Origin: an uncultured Sphingomonadaceae bacterium
GTDB lineage: Bacteria > Pseudomonadota > Alphaproteobacteria > Sphingomonadales > Sphingomonadaceae
Assembly: GCA_947488625.1 (NCBI GenBank)
Contig: CANKZR010000002.1
Location: forward strand, 1 to 64,000
Direction of reading: 5' to 3'
DNA length: 64,000 nucleotides
Below the pieces are notes generated by a model, which did no database searches, was not told where the DNA came from, and saw nothing but the letters and a program-made list of their open reading frames with translations. Below, piece after piece: positions 61,503-64,000 of the stretch. Within the stretch, counting starts at the first letter, position 1. Each line of letters begins with the position of its first letter. A program made the translations under genes and the position numbers.

Positions 61503-62420
61503 TCAGGAATTCGGGCCGCGCTTCGTGTGGGCACCCTGCTCGGCGAGCCTTCGGTTGAATATGGTGCCGATAAAGGGATGGGGCATCTGCGCGTATCCGC
61601 TGGGCGTCATTCCCATGAAGTCGCGAAACTCGCGCACGAAATGCGCCTGATCGACATAGTGTCCGTCCAGCGATGCACTCCAGCTTAGCTCCGGATCGGC
61701 AAGGAACTTGGCAAGGCTCCGCACGAACCGCTGGCGGCGCAGCAGGGTCTTGGGAGGGAAGCCGAAGAACCGCGCGGAAAGGCGTTCGAGCGTACGACGA
61801 CTGTAGCCGAGCTGCCCGGAAAGTGTCTCGACGTCGCTCACTTCCGGGTTGCACAGTGCCTCGTGCACTATGGCGACCTTCTCCTCCTGCGGACTGGGGG
61901 GCGGGCAGATATCGCGCAGAAAGCGATTGATCCGCCGGGCCGTTCCTTCATCATCATCGGGCGTTGCACGAACGATATCCAGGATCGGTGCGAATAGCTC
62001 GAACTGCGGATGGTTCGATCCGTCAACGACGCAGTTTGCAACGCCGGATGCAGCCCCGCGTCCGAACCGGGCCCAGCCTACTGGATTCAACCCGAAGCAC
62101 CAGGCGCGTGATTTGTAGAACCGTATGGGCAGCGCGTGGCAGGTAGGCCCCTTGGCAGAAAACGGGCCGCTTTCCTCCATGGGTTCATCGCCAATGGCAA
62201 CCTTCAGTCGTTTTCCCTGGACCAGGAAGTGACAACTCGCCCAATCGGGGTAATGGCAATACTGCACCGACGCCGCCCCCTCCTGCTTTACCTCAAGATG
62301 GTATAGCGCGCTGAAATAGGGCCTTAATTCGGAAGACAGTTGATATGTCTTCACGTCAATCTTGCCGGTATTACTATGTCCGCTGGAAATTTGCGCCCCC
62401 CAGAAGTGCCTGGTGCGCAT
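61503..62420 (-). CDS. AraC-family transcriptional regulator
   Basis: The 305-residue protein has a unique N-terminal sensor region and a C-terminal AraC DNA-binding domain (about residues 190-290). The two HTHs are VETLSGQLGYSRRTLERLSARFFG and DGHYVDQAHFVREFRDFMGMTP, followed by PSGY. The signal and targets are unknown. It interrupts the usual rplT-pheS adjacency. The start is the first ATG; the ribosome-binding site is poor, so the N-terminus is uncertain. Confidence 0.88.
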   Translation of the reverse strand: MRTRHFWGAQISSGHSNTGKIDVKTYQLSSELRPYFSALYHLEVKQEGAASVQYCHYPDWASCHFLVQGKRLKVAIGDEPMEESGPFSAKGPTCHALPIRFYKSRAWCFGLNPVGWARFGRGAASGVANCVVDGSNHPQFELFAPILDIVRATPDDDEGTARRINRFLRDICPPPSPQEEKVAIVHEALCNPEVSDVETLSGQLGYSRRTLERLSARFFGFPPKTLLRRQRFVRSLAKFLADPELSWSASLDGHYVDQAHFVREFRDFMGMTPSGYAQMPHPFIGTIFNRRLAEQGAHTKRGPNS

Positions 62421-62560
62421 CGCATCAGGAACATGGTGCGGGGTTTAGACGGCAATCATGGTTAATAACAACGATTTTCGATGAACATCGCCCTGTTCTC
62501 ACAAGAAACGGGTCCGAAATGGAGCAATTGGACCGTTGCTGATAGAATGTCGGGCAATAG

Positions 62561-62593
62561 AAAAAGGCGCGGATGGAACAAACCATCCGCGCC
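62561..62593 (-). terminator. Intrinsic terminator of rpmI-rplT
   Basis: On the minus strand a perfect 11-bp stem GGCGCGGATGG/CCATCCGCGCC with a six-base loop is followed by TTTTT. It lies 30 bp after the rplT stop. Confidence 0.95.
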
Positions 62594-62622
62594 CTTCTTG
62601 ATCGGCTAAACCGACAGTAACC

Positions 62623-62982
62623 TTAGGCGGGAAGTGCATCCTTCGCCTGCTTGATGATCAAGCCGAAAGCATCGGTCTCGTTCATCGCCAGATCGGCCAT
62701 TACCTTCCGGTCCAGTTCGATACCCGCCAGCTTAACGCCGTGCATGAACTGCGAGTAGGTAAGACCCTCGGCGCGCACGGCAGCGTTGATACGCTGGATC
62801 CACAGGGCGCGGAAATTGCGCTTTTTGACCTTGCGGTCGCGATAGGCGTACTGGCCGGCCTTTTCGACGGCCTGACGGGCGACACGGATCGTATTCTTGC
62901 GACGGCCGCGATAACCCTTCGCCTGATCTAGGAGCCGCTTGTGCTTCTGGCGCGTGGTAACGCCGCGTTTAATGCGTGGCAT
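62623..62982 (-). CDS. rplT: 50S ribosomal protein L20
   Basis: The 119-residue protein is highly basic and matches L20: [52 protein letters not shown]. It is essential for early 50S assembly. It follows rpmI by 17 bp and ends at a strong terminator. No infC is adjacent. Confidence 0.99.
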   Translation of the reverse strand: MPRIKRGVTTRQKHKRLLDQAKGYRGRRKNTIRVARQAVEKAGQYAYRDRKVKKRNFRALWIQRINAAVRAEGLTYSQFMHGVKLAGIELDRKVMADLAMNETDAFGLIIKQAKDALPA

Positions 62983-62999
62983 GTTCTATATCCTCCCGA

Positions 63000-63203
63000 T
63001 CACTTGAGCCCGTAAGGGGCCCATTTCTTGACGGCATCCCAATCGGCCTTCGACAGGACCTTGGTGCCGCGCTGCTGGCGGATATATTTCGCATTATGGC
63101 TGATCAGGCGGTGACGCTTGCCGGCGACACCATGCTTGACCTTGCCCGTGGCAGTGAGCTTGAAGCGCTTCTTAACGCCGCTCTTGGTCTTCAGCTTGGG
63201 CAT
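63000..63203 (-). CDS. rpmI: 50S ribosomal protein L35
   Basis: The 67-residue basic protein matches L35: [20 protein letters not shown], then [10 protein letters not shown]. The start at 63203 has a strong AAAGGAG seven bases upstream. It forms the rpmI-rplT pair. Confidence 0.98.
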   Translation of the reverse strand: MPKLKTKSGVKKRFKLTATGKVKHGVAGKRHRLISHNAKYIRQQRGTKVLSKADWDAVKKWAPYGLK

Positions 63204-63324
63204 TTTCATCTCCTTTGCAGAGACACGTCCAACCGGCCCTGGCAGCCCTTGTGAGCCAGACCGGCGATGAATCACGTGTCGGTGAAGGGCGCGCAATTAG
63301 CGATTCTGCGCAAGAATGCAAGCG

Positions 63325-64000
63325 TCAAGAGCCGCCCATCGCCTCCAGCACGTCTTCCAGCCGTGCAGGATCGCCCAGCGCCAGCACCGTGCCATCGGAC
63401 CCTGCGTGCAAAGGCTCACCTGCCCAGTCGCACATCATGCCGCCTGCGCCTTCGACCACGGGCACCAGCGCGGCGTAGTCGTGTAGTTTCAGACCCGCTT
63501 CGCACACGATGTCGAGATGGCCGGAGGCAAGGCATGCGTAATTATAGCAATCGCCGCCCATCACCATGCGCCGGTGATCGGTCTTGGCGGCCAGCGCCAT
63601 GAACACGTCGCCTTCCGACTGGCTGAGATAATGCGGACCGGTAGTGGCGAGGCTGGCGGCGGAGAGTTCGCGGCATCGGCGGGTTTCGACGCTCTTGCCG
63701 TTGAAGGTGGTCGGCTCTCCTGCAACGCCCAGCCAGCGTTCGGAATTGATCGGCTGGTCGATTATGCCCAGCACGGGGAAGCCTTCCACCAGCAGCGCGA
63801 TGAGAGTGCCGAAGATCGGGCGGCCTGCAAGGAAGGCGGTGGTGCCGTCGATGGGATCGAGTACCCACTGCCGGCCCGAGATGCCATCCTTCACGCCGAA
63901 CTCCTCGCCGTGGATCCCGTCGCCGGAAAACTCCGCCTCGATCAGCTTGCGCATCGCCTCCTCGGCGTTGCGGTCGGCAATCGTTACGGGCGAGGCATCG
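63325..64000 (-). CDS. Inositol monophosphatase-family histidinol-phosphatase-like protein (5' end outside window)
   Basis: At least 225 residues of this protein are in view and the frame stays open through 64000, so the start lies beyond the window. The ATG at 63954 is internal: the upstream frame encodes ASPVTIADRNAEEAMR, a normal family start region. Metal-site motifs are WVLDPIDGTTAF and GGDCYNYACLASGHLDIV. The sequence resembles HisN histidinol-phosphatases more than inositol phosphatases, but this is not decisive. Confidence 0.88.
   Translation of the reverse strand, partial: DASPVTIADRNAEEAMRKLIEAEFSGDGIHGEEFGVKDGISGRQWVLDPIDGTTAFLAGRPIFGTLIALLVEGFPVLGIIDQPINSERWLGVAGEPTTFNGKSVETRRCRELSAASLATTGPHYLSQSEGDVFMALAAKTDHRRMVMGGDCYNYACLASGHLDIVCEAGLKLHDYAALVPVVEGAGGMMCDWAGEPLHAGSDGTVLALGDPARLEDVLEAMGGS

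Overview
The window comes from an alphaproteobacterium, most likely a sphingomonad of the Erythrobacteraceae type. The evidence is a high-GC chromosome, an acyl carrier protein plus serine palmitoyltransferase pair for sphingolipid synthesis, a complete gene transfer agent (GTA) head-tail cluster, a DksA that lacks most zinc ligands, and DUF3572 and DivK-like genes. Genus is inferred, not proven. I found no rRNA, tRNA, CRISPR array or complete insertion sequence.

Positions 1-6.6 kb look accessory. A methyltransferase/strawberry-notch helicase gene is cut short at a 38-bp near-perfect palindrome. Next comes a CHC2/Toprim primase-like gene, and the two together resemble the backbone of sphingomonad plasmids and integrative elements. 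A divergently placed three-gene operon follows: HipB-type antitoxin, HipA-type kinase, and a VRR-NUC nuclease that overlaps hipA by 8 bp. An AT-rich gap at 6.55-6.79 kb separates this block from housekeeping genes.

Positions 6.8-28.4 kb are core chromosome: an outer-membrane barrel, the malic enzyme/phosphotransacetylase fusion maeB diverging from mutS, the gluQ-HIG1-pduO operon, an HNH protein, the kynA-kynU operon, a solute-binding lipoprotein, PilZ and DksA proteins, a five-gene operon (DUF3572, HAD, RidA, GDPD, acyltransferase), divK, ACP-spt, OsmC and a DedA-like membrane protein.

Positions 28.5-43.4 kb hold a GTA cluster in canonical order: terminase, portal, gp3.5-like protein, protease, capsid, connectors, tail tube, chaperones, tape measure, distal tail, hub, peptidase, megatron and a DUF2793 protein. 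Departures from the Rhodobacter capsulatus layout are a promoter-plus-terminator unit just upstream, a reverse-strand lipoprotein between terminase and portal, a hairpin-rich 370-bp gap after the capsid gene, a 772-residue distal tail protein with a large N-terminal extension, and a shortened gp15.

Positions 43.4-64 kb return to core functions: sodC, queC, argD-argF-hslO, a Gly-rich double cold-shock protein, a sterol-desaturase-like protein, an OmpA protein with 24 consecutive prolines, PII and ammonium-transport genes with a sigma-54 promoter, prfC, pheS-pheT, an AraC-type regulator, rpmI-rplT, and a histidinol-phosphatase-like gene that runs off the right edge.
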